Origin: an uncultured Opitutia bacterium
Lineage (GTDB): Bacteria; Verrucomicrobiota; Verrucomicrobiia; Opitutales; Opitutaceae
Assembly: GCA_903834135.1 (NCBI GenBank)
Contig: CAILHZ010000010.1
Coordinates: 1 to 64,000 of the forward strand
Length of the DNA stretch: 64,000 nucleotides
Direction of reading: 5' to 3'
Shown here: piece after piece, positions 1-7,646 of the stretch
Numbering within the stretch: the stretch's first letter is position 1
Layout: each line of letters starts with the position of its first letter
Position numbers and translations under genes: made by a program
Notes under the pieces: model-generated
Told to the model about the DNA's origin: nothing
Seen by the model: only the letters and a program-made list of their open reading frames with translations
Databases searched by the model: none

Positions 1-1046
1 GCCGCTGTACAGATTAGAGAAACAGTCTGAAAGATGGGGAGCGAATATCCCAAGGCAGACCATGGCGGACTGGATTAGGATAACAGCTGAGTGGCTTGAG
101 CCTATATACAAGAGAATGCATCAGAGGTTACTTGAAGGAAGTTACCTTCAAGTGGATGAAACTCCGGTACGGTGTAATGATCCTGATGAAAAGAACGCAG
201 GAACTAAAGAAGGATGGCTTTGGGTGGTCAGTAGACCAGGCTCTGACGTGGTCTTTGATTGGCGGTTGTCGCGTAAGCATGGAGAACTGACTTCGTTAGT
301 AGAGGGCTTTAGTGGGATACTGCAGTCAGATGCGTATGCGGCGTATTTTGGATATGCGAAGAATCATCCTGAGGTGAAATGGGTTGGATGTTGGGCCCAT
401 GCTCGTAGAAAGTTTTTTGAAGCTAAGAGTGAAGATCCTAAAGCGGTTGCCTTCGTCCTAAGAATTATTGGCTGGATGTATGAAACAGAAGCTTTGATGG
501 ATAGTCATAAACTAAGTGCAGAGCGAAGGGCTTATCATCGAAAGAAGTTTTACCCCAGAAAACTCTACTGGCTTAAGAAAGTAGTGATTGGACTTAGAGC
601 GAAAGTGTTGCCGAAGTCGGGATTGGGTAAAGCCTGTGACTATATACTTAAATACTGGGAGCCCTTGGTTGCACATATCGAATATGGAGAAACTCGGATC
701 GATAATAACCTGGTTGAAAATGCAATTAGGCCATCTGCTATAGGTAAAAAGAATTGGCTTTTTATTGGTCATCAAGAAGCAGGTCAAAGACCTGCTATTA
801 TATACTCGATAGTCGTATCGTGTCAGAGACGTGGCATAGATCCTCTTGAATACATGCGAGATGTACTCACAAAGCTTCCGAGGATGACTACCAAAGATGA
901 TCTGGATGCACTTATTCCAGCTCTTTGGAAGAATACGAAGAATTAATATATGAGTGGTGGCTATCACTAATGCGATACGGCCACAAACTTCTATAATTAG
1001 TGGCCACTATTAATATTAGATCTAGGGCACCAGGCCGGACGCTTAC
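1..1046 (+). mobile_element. IS66-family insertion sequence, right part
   Basis: The element contains the C-terminal part of an IS66 transposase and ends in an inverted-repeat sequence at 1035-1046 (CCGGACGCTTAC). Read from the outside this is GTAAGCGTCCGG, and IS66-family ends typically begin with GTAA. The left part, with any accessory orf1 and orf2, lies outside the window. A second copy of the same terminal sequence, inverted, lies at 2450-2461. The boundary at 1046 is inferred from that shared repeat. No 8-bp target duplication can be checked because the other end is missing. Confidence 0.8.
2..946 (+). CDS. IS66 family transposase (5'-truncated by window edge)
   Basis: This is the DDE transposase (TnpC/ORF3) of an IS66 element. 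The reading frame is open from base 2, where YRLEKQSERWGANIPRQTMA is the typical IS66 segment before the catalytic core. The ATG at 62 is therefore an internal methionine. The visible acidic residues fit the DDE triad: VDETPV near residue 33 of the downstream part, QSDAYAAY near 89, and NNLVENAIRP with its glutamate near 219. The C-terminus matches the short IS66 C-terminal domain (DPLEYMRDVLTKLP). No frameshift or stop is visible, so the visible part appears intact. The antisense ORF here has no family features. Confidence 0.93.
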   Translation, partial: PLYRLEKQSERWGANIPRQTMADWIRITAEWLEPIYKRMHQRLLEGSYLQVDETPVRCNDPDEKNAGTKEGWLWVVSRPGSDVVFDWRLSRKHGELTSLVEGFSGILQSDAYAAYFGYAKNHPEVKWVGCWAHARRKFFEAKSEDPKAVAFVLRIIGWMYETEALMDSHKLSAERRAYHRKKFYPRKLYWLKKVVIGLRAKVLPKSGLGKACDYILKYWEPLVAHIEYGETRIDNNLVENAIRPSAIGKKNWLFIGHQEAGQRPAIIYSIVVSCQRRGIDPLEYMRDVLTKLPRMTTKDDLDALIPALWKNTKN

Positions 1047-1047
1047 T
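1035..1047. repeat. IS66-type terminal inverted repeat, copy 1
   Basis: CCGGACGCTTACT here is the exact reverse complement of AGTAAGCGTCCGG at 2449-2461. It lies about 90 bp after the transposase stop, as expected for the right end of IS66. Of the 13 shared bases, the outermost A/T is probably flank and the element proper ends at 1046. Confidence 0.7.
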
Positions 1048-1079
1048 ATCAATTCAATTAACATATATTTAGAATTTTA

Positions 1080-1751
1080 TTAAATATTAGTTTCGCTGTG
1101 TTTCTGTAACAGGGGTTCGCAGATTTTTACTAAATCCCAAAATTTGTTAGACAGGATGTTTCTAGAATTGTTATCAAGGCCTGCAAAATGCAGGATGAAA
1201 TCTCCGAATTGCCAGGGGCTTTCTCCTGTTAAATATGAATTGAAAAGATTGTTTTCTCTTGTTACTAGCAGGGCTTGAAAAATGTACGGATACAGTGCCA
1301 TCAAAGCAGCATTCTCCCACCATTGATGGTTGATAAACTGCTCTTGTTTCCAAATAAGATCTAAAATCACATTTGTTGTTTCATTTCGCTTAATTAAAAA
1401 TACACCAGTATTTAAGTTTCCTCCTCCATCTACGGCGAATAACATGCACCGATTGCTTCTATCTAATTTTCTGCATAAAATCTCAATTTTGAAAAAGGGA
1501 TTTGTAATTAAAGTATCGGCATCGGCCCAAAATATATATTCAATTTCCGGATTATCGGCTAAACATTGTGATATTGCCAGGATTTTGCCCCATGGAGCAG
1601 GTCTGCCCTTATAGTCGTACTCTACGTGATGAACATAAAGGTAATTGTTTTTTTTGCAATACTGTTCATGGCTTTTGATACAAGAACTTAAACTTGCTCT
1701 GAACTCACTTCCTGTTGCTATGCTTAGCAGGGCTATATTTTTATTAGACAT
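1080..1751 (-). CDS. Glycosyltransferase, galactosyl transferase GMA12/MNN10 (GT34)-like
   Basis: A 223-residue protein that resembles the GT34 (GMA12/MNN10) superfamily of nucleotide-sugar-dependent glycosyltransferases. The visible signature is YIFWADADTLITNP, whose DAD at residues 77-79 is the metal-binding DxD. Further on are GGGNLNTGVFLIK (about 109-121), QWWENAAL (about 143-150) and a late histidine in DFILHFAG (H188), a typical second metal ligand. There is no signal peptide or membrane segment, so it is probably cytosolic and acts on a surface glycan or lipid-linked acceptor; the substrate is unknown. It is AT-rich compared with core genes and lies between IS66-type ends, which suggests acquired cargo. 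Start ATG at 1751. Confidence 0.72.
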   Translation of the reverse strand: MSNKNIALLSIATGSEFRASLSSCIKSHEQYCKKNNYLYVHHVEYDYKGRPAPWGKILAISQCLADNPEIEYIFWADADTLITNPFFKIEILCRKLDRSNRCMLFAVDGGGNLNTGVFLIKRNETTNVILDLIWKQEQFINHQWWENAALMALYPYIFQALLVTRENNLFNSYLTGESPWQFGDFILHFAGLDNNSRNILSNKFWDLVKICEPLLQKHSETNI

Positions 1752-1820
1752 AATTTTAAAGGGTCAATTTTTCATGGGATTACCTCCATGCATGGTCCTA
1801 AGCAGGCTTAGTATTTCTCA

Positions 1821-2066
1821 TTGAATAGAAATATTCTTCTCCGAATCATTTGCGAATTACCAGATAATTTAAAAAGATTAGCCGCTAAAGGATTTTATAC
1901 TAAAATGTTTAACAGTCTACTTGATAAATATGTGCGAAATTGGAAAAAAGGTAATATCATAAATAATAAATTATTAATCGATAGTTTCTTGCACGAGACA
2001 AAAAACAAAGAACCGATTAACTCATTTGTTGAGCATTTAAACGACATGATTAAAGATTTAGAATAA
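1821..2066 (+). CDS. Small hypothetical protein, AT-rich
   Basis: An 81-residue ORF starting with TTG at 1821 and ending at a TAA at 2066. I do not recognise a family. It is lysine- and asparagine-rich (RNWKKGNIINNK), probably helical, with no signal peptide, membrane segment or known motif. It is divergent from the glycosyltransferase across about 70 bp and lies inside the segment bounded by IS66-type ends. The start codon is uncertain and there is no clear ribosome binding site. It could be a remnant of a larger gene or chance coding in AT-rich DNA. Confidence 0.3.
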   Translation: MNRNILLRIICELPDNLKRLAAKGFYTKMFNSLLDKYVRNWKKGNIINNKLLIDSFLHETKNKEPINSFVEHLNDMIKDLE

Positions 2067-2332
2067 TATATTATTATCAATATACTTTGTGCCGTTAAGA
2101 TGAATAAATAAGATGAAGATCCAATAAATAGGTAGTACCTGCTGCTTTCAATATGACAACGCCAGCACCTATCTATCTACCCTTACCAGAATTTTATTGG
2201 AGCCGAGGGCGAGAAAGCGATGGTGAGCGGGTCCCGAAAACTGGGCCAGGTGGAGTGTTAGTCTTTGGCTTGATTTGATGTGTTGACTGCAGTTGTGTTT
2301 GGGATTGGCTGAGGTTTTTCCGTGGAAGTGCT
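2067..2332. other. Non-coding stretch in the decayed island
   Basis: Roughly 265 bases with no convincing ORF. The left half is AT-rich like the neighbouring cargo. From about 2200 the sequence becomes G-rich (gagcgggtcccgaaaactggg), which resembles an insertion-sequence end leading into the orfA remnant that follows. No terminal repeat could be confirmed. Confidence 0.4.
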
Positions 2333-2449
2333 TGGAATAAAGAAATATCAGAAAGACTCCCCGAAATCATTGCCCGTAAAACGGGCACACTGCTGAATAC
2401 TCCAAAGAACGTGAAAAAGAACTCTTTGAAGAGTTTGGTAGACTTAAGA
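2333..2449 (+). pseudogene. IS3-type transposase orfA remnant
   Basis: Two overlapping frames read WNKEISERLPEIIARKTG and then, after a one-base shift near 2390, EYSKEREKELFEEFGRLK. This pattern (a basic spacer followed by E-x-L-x-x-x-x-G-R-L) resembles the C-terminal leucine-zipper end of IS3-family OrfA, where the sequence normally continues with a hydrophobic heptad. Here it stops exactly where an IS66-type terminal repeat begins (2450). I infer an IS3-like element that was frameshifted and then interrupted or trimmed by an IS66 insertion. Assignment rests on a short stretch. Confidence 0.42.
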
Positions 2450-2461
2450 GTAAGCGTCCGG
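2449..2461. repeat. IS66-type terminal inverted repeat, copy 2
   Basis: AGTAAGCGTCCGG, the exact reverse complement of 1035-1047. Both ends continue with a CTAGATC-containing segment, at 2462-2468 here and, with a gap, in the other copy. No IS66 coding sequence follows, so this is a solo end left after a deletion, or the outer end of an inverted copy. Confidence 0.65.
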
Positions 2462-2499
2462 TCTAGATCCTAGTATTTTATATTGCTACTTAGTAGTGA

Positions 2500-2838
2500 T
2501 CGGATGCTCAGATCCCAAGGGCTGAGGCAGCTGTTACAGAAGCAGGTATTCCATATAAGAAGCTAAATGAGTCTGTAGAGACTTCATCTGGTAAACTATC
2601 CATATGCACTATGCACTTAGCCAAAGGGTTAGAATTTAGAGCAGTGGTTGTTATGGCCTGCGATGATGAGATTTTGCCTCTACAAGAGCGTATCGAGGAG
2701 ATAGGGGATAGCGGTGATCTTCAGGATGTATATGATACTGAAAGGCATCTATTATACGTAGCCTGTACTCGGGCTAGGGATTTTCTATTGGTGTCTGGTG
2801 TAGTTCCGGCATCCGAGTTTATTGAGGATTTTCGTTAG
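2500..2838 (+). pseudogene. Superfamily 1 (UvrD/Rep-like) DNA helicase, C-terminal fragment
   Basis: The frame is open from 2500 to the TAG at 2838, preceded by in-frame stops at 2491-2499. It holds the last two SF1 helicase motifs: SICTMHLAKGLEFRAVVVM (motif V region) and LLYVACTRARDFLLVSG (motif VI, with arginine finger). Before these, RAEAAVTEAGIPYKKL matches the stretch that usually precedes motif V. A whole helicase has more than 600 residues, so only about one sixth remains, with no Walker A. It abuts IS66-type end DNA and is probably the stump of an island helicase cut by the insertions. Confidence 0.78.
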
Positions 2839-2921
2839 AAATCGATCAATTGGAGTAATCTGGTTGGTATGACCAGAACCCTAAAAGTGGCCAAGAAGTG
2901 GCCAAGTAGTTTTTTAGAGGC

Positions 2922-2956
2922 ATAAAAAAGGACCTACGATAGTGTCGTAAGTCCTT
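2922..2956 (-). terminator. Rho-independent terminator after tRNA-Asn
   Basis: On the minus strand AAGGACTTACGA pairs with TCGTAGGTCCTT with one mismatch in a 12-bp stem, followed directly by TTTTTT. It begins 11 bp beyond the tRNA 3' end, as expected for a monocistronic tRNA. Confidence 0.8.
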
Positions 2957-2966
2957 GATTATAAAG

Positions 2967-3041
2967 TGGCTGCCCGGGTTGGGATCGAACCAACGACCAA
3001 GTGATTAACAGTCACCTGCTCTGCCACTGAGCTACCAGGCA
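2967..3041 (-). tRNA. tRNA-Asn (anticodon GUU)
   Basis: The minus strand gives a full cloverleaf: acceptor TGCCTGG/CCGGGCA (one G-U pair), D arm with AGCTCAGTGGCAGAGC, anticodon loop CTGTTAA giving GUU, and T arm with GGTTCGATCC. Discriminator G is followed by an encoded CCA at 2967-2969. A terminator follows. Its 3' end faces the mobile debris on the left, which fits use as an integration site. Confidence 0.95.
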
Positions 3042-3365
3042 ATTCTAACCATTCTTCCTTAACAAACTAAACCTAACTCTAAAAGTTTCGCACTAGCAAA
3101 GCTTTAAGTTAAGTCCTTATTGCGACAGAAGAGAGGATATGTATTAGGGAATGTGATCCTACACTCGCAAGCAAAAAGGAGCACGGAGTTAAGAGATTTG
3201 GTTGATTTACTCTATTTACTCCTAAAGCAGTTCACAATCAGCCGTTTGGGTTCACTTTTGACTCATTCTGCATGTTTTTTTCATAAATACTTCTGAAAAT
3301 TCATGTAACCCCATGTATTAACCTGTATTGTCAAAAAGAGCTATAACCCATTAACTCACAATTAA
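3042..3365. other. Intergenic region between tRNA-Asn and TPR gene
   Basis: About 320 bases of AT-rich DNA without an ORF of note. It should carry the tRNA promoter on the minus strand and the promoter of the TPR gene on the plus strand, but no box is close enough to consensus to be called. No structured RNA was recognised. Confidence 0.4.
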
Positions 3366-5063
3366 GTGAGTCAAGAATTTACTAGTAATGCATTAGAGCA
3401 CACCAACTCTAAGATACCTATCTATTTAAGCCGGGGGTATGAGGCCTATTGCTTAGGTAACTTAAATGAAGCCGCTTCCTTTTATAATTCAGCATTGCAC
3501 GTGGATCCGAAAAACTGGGACGCCTTAAAGTATTTAGCAGACATTTCAGTAAAACTTAAAAATTACCCATTAGCCGTTTCTTACCTCTACAGGTTACTCG
3601 AGATTAATCGAAACAGTGCAAGCGTCTATAATACACTCGGCTATGTCTTAAAACAGCTGAACCGTTTAGAAGAAGCACTCACAAGTTATTTTCTAGTAAT
3701 TTCAGTTACCCCAGATTTTCCGGATGCTTACCTAAGTTGTGGTGATATATTATTTGCACTTAAACGCTACGATGAGGCAGTAGGAATCTATGATAAAGCA
3801 ATCGCTTTAAAACCTAATTACTTCGAGGCCTTTAATAATCGTGGAGTTGCTTTAAAAGAGCTCAAAAAATTAGATGAAGCGATAGCTAGTTACTCCAAAG
3901 CTATCGAGCTAAGGCCTGACGCCTACGAAGCCTACAATAACCGTGGTGACGCTTTAATCGCTTCAAAAAGACTAGATGAAGCAGTACTTAGTATTAATCA
4001 GGCCATTGCAATTAAGCCTGACTATTTTAAAGCCTATAATAACAAGGGTAATGCTTTAATAGAGATTAAAAAATTAGATGAAGCCTTTCATAGTTATACT
4101 CAAGCAGCGCTAATAGAACCCACAAACCCAAGAGTTAATTTTAACCTAGGGTTGTATCATTTATTAAAAGCTAATTTCAAAGACGGATGGGTGGGGTATG
4201 AGGCAAGGCTCATGGATCCAGATTCATCTGTATTCACAAGAAATCGTAGTTTCAAAAAGCCACTCTGGAATGGGAAAGATGATCTAAGGGGTAAGACAAT
4301 CTTTATATACGCTGAACAAGGGCTAGGGGATACAATCCAATTTTCTCGTTATATAGCAGAAGTGGCAAAAGAAGGAGCATCTGTAATCTTCGAGGTACAA
4401 AAGTCTATTCTAAAACTACTTTCTAGTCTTGATGGTGTTACCACAATTCTTGCGAAAGGAGATGAAGTTCCACCCTTTGATTATCAGTGTCCTTTATTAT
4501 CTCTGCCTGCCCTTTTCAAAACTGAGCTTACTAATATTCCGCCAATTGCTAGAGCGCTCTTAGTACCCGAAAATAAATTAAACGAATGGGTAATTCGCCT
4601 AGGAAAAAGAGTTAAACCTCGTATAGGACTCGTATGGAGTGGGAGTACTATCCATAAAAAAGATCATTTCCGTAGTCTTAATCTTTCTGAGCTCATTCAC
4701 TTACTTCCTCCTCAGTTTGAATACATCAGCCTTCAAAAAGAAATTAGTTCCTTAGATGAAGATTTGCTTCGAAAAAATCAGATTAAACACTTTGGCACTG
4801 AGCTTAACGATTTCACAGACACTGCAGCTCTAACACAATTAATGGATCTTGTTATCAGTGTTGATACAAGTGTCGCTCACCTCGCTGCAACGCTCAGCAT
4901 TCCCACCTGGATACTCATTGCCTATTCACCGGATTGGCGTTGGCTCTTAGACAGAACCGACAGTCCCTGGTATCCGTCAGTTAAGCTCTACCGCCAAACT
5001 GAGCTAAATAGCTGGGACACTGCCTTAAAGCAGGTTAAACTAGACTTAGAGAAACTAGCATAA
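3366..5063 (+). CDS. TPR-repeat protein with GT9/GT41-like glycosyltransferase domain
   Basis: A 565-residue protein starting at GTG 3366. Residues about 20-285 are a run of roughly seven to eight 34-residue tetratricopeptide repeats with the usual pattern (KPNYFEAFNNRGVALKELKK, KPDYFKAYNNKGNALIEIKK). The C-terminal half (about 300-565) is the glycosyltransferase-like domain often attached to such repeats: EQGLGDTIQFSRYI at about 317-330, RIGLVWSGS, and VISVDTSVAHLAATL, like the nucleotide-sugar site of the heptosyltransferase (GT9) fold. No signal peptide is seen, so it is probably cytosolic. It may glycosylate a protein or surface glycan; the substrate is unknown. It stands alone between the tRNA and rplY. 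Confidence 0.8.
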   Translation: MSQEFTSNALEHTNSKIPIYLSRGYEAYCLGNLNEAASFYNSALHVDPKNWDALKYLADISVKLKNYPLAVSYLYRLLEINRNSASVYNTLGYVLKQLNRLEEALTSYFLVISVTPDFPDAYLSCGDILFALKRYDEAVGIYDKAIALKPNYFEAFNNRGVALKELKKLDEAIASYSKAIELRPDAYEAYNNRGDALIASKRLDEAVLSINQAIAIKPDYFKAYNNKGNALIEIKKLDEAFHSYTQAALIEPTNPRVNFNLGLYHLLKANFKDGWVGYEARLMDPDSSVFTRNRSFKKPLWNGKDDLRGKTIFIYAEQGLGDTIQFSRYIAEVAKEGASVIFEVQKSILKLLSSLDGVTTILAKGDEVPPFDYQCPLLSLPALFKTELTNIPPIARALLVPENKLNEWVIRLGKRVKPRIGLVWSGSTIHKKDHFRSLNLSELIHLLPPQFEYISLQKEISSLDEDLLRKNQIKHFGTELNDFTDTAALTQLMDLVISVDTSVAHLAATLSIPTWILIAYSPDWRWLLDRTDSPWYPSVKLYRQTELNSWDTALKQVKLDLEKLA

Positions 5064-5408
5064 GAAGAAGGTATCTTAAGATATTCCTACTCATATACTC
5101 ACACTTTAGGCAGATTTCACCTTATAAGAGTATTTCTCTATATTTTCTTAGTTCCGACTTCTCCTGCCTGCCGTTATCCCGCGCCCTAAAACATCCTACC
5201 GTATTTGTATTCAATACACCACCATACACTTACGGCTTAACTTCCCCAATAATCCACATTCTGCTAAAGATCCCCTAGTAATTACCCCTTTCTGACACCC
5301 CTAATACCCCCTAAAGTTTTAGTTGCCATCCCTAGGTCAAATCGTATGTGATAACCCTCTTTCCACTACGCCTGCCCTCAATTCCGGGGTCTCAGGGGGA
5401 ACGAATCC
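5064..5408. other. Intergenic leader region of rplY
   Basis: About 345 bases with no supported gene. It includes a short perfect palindrome ATCTTAAGAT just after the TPR gene, without a T tract, then pyrimidine-rich sequence. The ribosomal protein operon promoter must lie here, but no clean -35/-10 pair was found by eye. Confidence 0.4.
5394..5400 (+). promoter_or_regulatory. Shine-Dalgarno sequence of rplY
   Basis: AGGGGGA sits 8 bases before the ATG at 5409. It is worth listing because most genes in this window have no purine-rich ribosome binding site; this is one of few clear ones and supports the chosen start. Confidence 0.6.
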
Positions 5409-6182
5409 ATGAAAACAAATCTTAAATTAAACGTAGCCTCGCGCACGCAAACAGGCCGTAGTGCCTCCCGCCGTCTGCGCAATGTGAACCAAGTGCCTGC
5501 TATTCTTTACGGAAAGCACACAAGCCCTGAAAAGCTCTCAATCGACGGACCAGAATTCCGTAAGCTCTTAAAAGCAGCTTCAGGCAGATCCATCTTGATT
5601 GAGATCATGAGCCCAGAGCGTAAAGAAGTCGCTCTCTCCATTATCCAAGAAGTAAGTCGTGATCCAATCACAGACAAGTACCTCCACGTCGACCTTCACG
5701 AAGTAAAGCCAGATGAGAAGTTCGAAATAGAAGTTAATATCCGCATCACAGGAGAGTCCTTCGGTGTTAAGAACCAGTCAGGCGTTCTTGAAATCGGTGC
5801 GCACACGCTTCGTATCCGCTGCTTACCAAAAGATCTTCCCGAATTAATCGAAGTAGACGTTTCCCCACTTAAAGTCGGTGAAACAATCAAGGTTGGCGAA
5901 TTAAAGGCAGTCCCAGGAGTCGAGTTCCTCGATGTTAAGGGTCAACCTGTCGTCTCCTGTGTCGAACCTGTCGCAGAAGTCGTATCTGCAGTTTCCACAC
6001 CTACAGCAGAGCAAGCAGCAGCAGCAGCCGCAGCTCCTGGTGCAGCTCCTGCAGCCGGTGCAGCCGCTGGCGCAGCCGCAGCTCCTGCCGCTGGTGCAAA
6101 ACCTGGTGCAGCTCCCGCCGCTGGTGCAAAGCCAGCCGCTGGTGCAGCCGCAGCGAAAGCTGCAGCTCCTGCCAAGAAGTAA
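5409..6182 (+). CDS. rplY: Large ribosomal subunit protein bL25 (CTC type)
   Basis: Binds 5S rRNA in the central protuberance of the 50S subunit. Residues about 5-92 are the L25 domain (SRTQTGRSASRRLRNVNQVP and AILYGK), followed by the TL5/CTC C-terminal beta domain to about residue 190 (CLPKDLPELIEVDVSPLKVG). From about 198 to 257 there is an unusual tail made almost only of Ala, Gly, Pro and Lys. Long CTC-type L25 proteins are common outside Enterobacteria and often end in low-complexity tails. It heads a conserved run with pth, rpsF, ssb and rplI; the pth start is 63 bp downstream. Overlapping ORFs in the Ala-rich tail are shadows. Confidence 0.96.
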   Translation: MKTNLKLNVASRTQTGRSASRRLRNVNQVPAILYGKHTSPEKLSIDGPEFRKLLKAASGRSILIEIMSPERKEVALSIIQEVSRDPITDKYLHVDLHEVKPDEKFEIEVNIRITGESFGVKNQSGVLEIGAHTLRIRCLPKDLPELIEVDVSPLKVGETIKVGELKAVPGVEFLDVKGQPVVSCVEPVAEVVSAVSTPTAEQAAAAAAAPGAAPAAGAAAGAAAAPAAGAKPGAAPAAGAKPAAGAAAAKAAAPAKK

Positions 6183-6245
6183 TTTTTCTGCGACTGGGGT
6201 TAATCGAATCACATCGAATAATCCCAATCGCTTGTTCTTTGAGTC

Positions 6246-6827
6246 ATGTCCCTCACGCTCGTCGCCGCTCTCGGCAATCCGGGCAAAAGTTACGCGAACA
6301 CCCGCCACAATTTGGGTTGGATTGTTCTCGAGCACTTGGCCAAGAAGCATGGGCTTTCTTGGCAAAAGGAATTAGCTTTTGACGCCTTGGTTGCTCGGTG
6401 GAATCACCCCAAAGGTGTCCGCTGGCTAGTCAAGCCTCAGACTTTTATGAATGAAAGTGGTCGCTCCGTAGGAGCAATCGCCCGATTTCATAAACTTACT
6501 CCCGAGTCAGTCACTGTTGTCTATGATGACATGACGATTGAACTCGGTAGAATCAAAGTGACAGTCACTGGAAGTGCCGGTGGTCATAATGGTATAATAA
6601 GTCTACTTGAACACGTAGGAGATGGTTTCGCACGCTTTCGGCTCGGTATAGGTCCTAAAGAGCCCAAAGAGATGGACATGAAGGACTTTGTACTTAGCTC
6701 ATTTTCTTCAGATCAACTTTCACTCATAGATAAAACACTAGACCAGACAGTTCAAAGCTTAGAACTCCTTCTTAATGACGGAGCCCCCTTAGCAATGAAC
6801 CATATCAATCGAAAAGCAGACTCATGA
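6246..6827 (+). CDS. pth: Peptidyl-tRNA hydrolase
   Basis: Cleaves the ester bond of peptidyl-tRNAs released from stalled ribosomes so that the tRNA can be recycled. The 193-residue length is normal. Signature residues are present: AALGNPGKSYANTRHNLG with catalytic His21, KPQTFMNESG with Asn69, VVYDDM with Asp94/Asp95, and GSAGGHNG with Asn115. The rplY-pth order is widespread and suggests co-transcription. Its stop overlaps the rpsF start by 4 bp (ATGA), so the two genes are probably translationally coupled. No Shine-Dalgarno is visible before the ATG. Confidence 0.97.
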   Translation: MSLTLVAALGNPGKSYANTRHNLGWIVLEHLAKKHGLSWQKELAFDALVARWNHPKGVRWLVKPQTFMNESGRSVGAIARFHKLTPESVTVVYDDMTIELGRIKVTVTGSAGGHNGIISLLEHVGDGFARFRLGIGPKEPKEMDMKDFVLSSFSSDQLSLIDKTLDQTVQSLELLLNDGAPLAMNHINRKADS

Positions 6828-7120
6828 ATACCTCCAAACGTAACTACCGCGCTACCTTCATTCTTGATAACCGCGGCAAGGAAGACTCGACCGATGCAAT
6901 CATTGAGACGGTCAAAGCAGAAATCACCTCCATTCACGGTGATGTCAAAGCTGTAGAAGCTTTAGGTAAGCGCGACTTTGTTCGCGTTACTGATCCAAAA
7001 TTCACAAGCGCCTCCTACGTGCAAATCGACTTCAGCGCACCTGCTGAAGCTCCAGCAGCACTTAAAGAGCGTCTACGTTTAAATCAAAACGTCTACCGCA
7101 CTTTTGTAGAATCCGTTTAA
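6824..7120 (+). CDS. rpsF: Small ribosomal subunit protein bS6
   Basis: Component of the 30S platform, where it binds 16S rRNA together with S18. The 98-residue sequence shows the S6 pattern, with a first beta strand YRATFILD, a helix DAIIETVKAEI, a central GDVKAVEALGKRDF, and a final LKERLRLNQNVYRTFV that matches the S6 end of the family. It overlaps pth by 4 bp and precedes ssb by 30 bp. In many bacteria rpsR lies between ssb and rplI; it is not in this cluster. Confidence 0.93.
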   Translation: MNTSKRNYRATFILDNRGKEDSTDAIIETVKAEITSIHGDVKAVEALGKRDFVRVTDPKFTSASYVQIDFSAPAEAPAALKERLRLNQNVYRTFVESV

Positions 7121-7150
7121 TCGGATTCTAGCTTAAGGGCACTCCTCTTT

Positions 7151-7594
7151 ATGGCTTACCTCAATAAAGTATTTTTAATCGGCAATCTTACACGCGATCC
7201 AGAACTGCGTGTAACGCCTAAGGGCACGTCGATTTGCCAATTCGGCTTAGCGGTAAACCGTCAATTTAAAGATGAGAGTGGCGCTACCCGCGATGAGACA
7301 ACCTTTGTCGACATCGAAGCCTGGGGTAAGCAAGGAGAACTTGTTTCCAAGTATCTTACTAAGGGCAGCCCCGCTATGGTTGAAGGTCGTCTTAAGTTTG
7401 ATCAGTGGGATGACAAGACCAGTGGCCAAAAACGCAGCAAGATAAAGGTCGTTTTAGAAAACGTTCAGTTCTTGTCCTCACGTGGTGCTGGTTCAGGCAC
7501 TCCTGGTTCAGCTCCTTCAGAAGATGCAGACATGTCTAGTCCTTCTTCAAAACCATCCTTTAAAGATCAACCCGACGAAGACGTTCCATTTTAG
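7151..7594 (+). CDS. ssb: Single-stranded DNA-binding protein
   Basis: Coats single-stranded DNA during replication, recombination and repair. The 147-residue protein has the OB fold in the first 110 residues (NKVFLIGNLTRDPELRVTPKG, VDIEAWGKQGELVSKYL, VEGRLKFDQWDD), then a Gly/Ser/Pro-rich linker, and ends in DEDVPF, the acidic tip through which SSB recruits partner proteins. Its place between rpsF and rplI is the classic arrangement. The 5' leader lacks a good Shine-Dalgarno at normal distance. Confidence 0.97.
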   Translation: MAYLNKVFLIGNLTRDPELRVTPKGTSICQFGLAVNRQFKDESGATRDETTFVDIEAWGKQGELVSKYLTKGSPAMVEGRLKFDQWDDKTSGQKRSKIKVVLENVQFLSSRGAGSGTPGSAPSEDADMSSPSSKPSFKDQPDEDVPF

Positions 7595-7646
7595 TCGGCA
7601 TTAGTCACACACTTTTAAAATCAAATAACGTTTAATCACTACTCCC

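Noticed and set aside
512-967. 151-residue ORF antisense to the IS66 transposase
   Set aside because: The sense strand is a clear transposase with all family motifs; the antisense product has no recognisable features.
2194-2388. 64-residue minus-strand ORF in the decayed region
   Set aside because: Pro/Ser/Gln-rich string in the G-rich IS-like DNA; overlaps the orfA remnant and shows no motif.
5901-6375. Long overlapping ORFs on both strands in the rplY tail
   Set aside because: They arise from the GC-rich Ala/Gly/Pro repeat, whose other frames lack stops; the products are low-complexity Cys- or Leu/Gln-rich strings.
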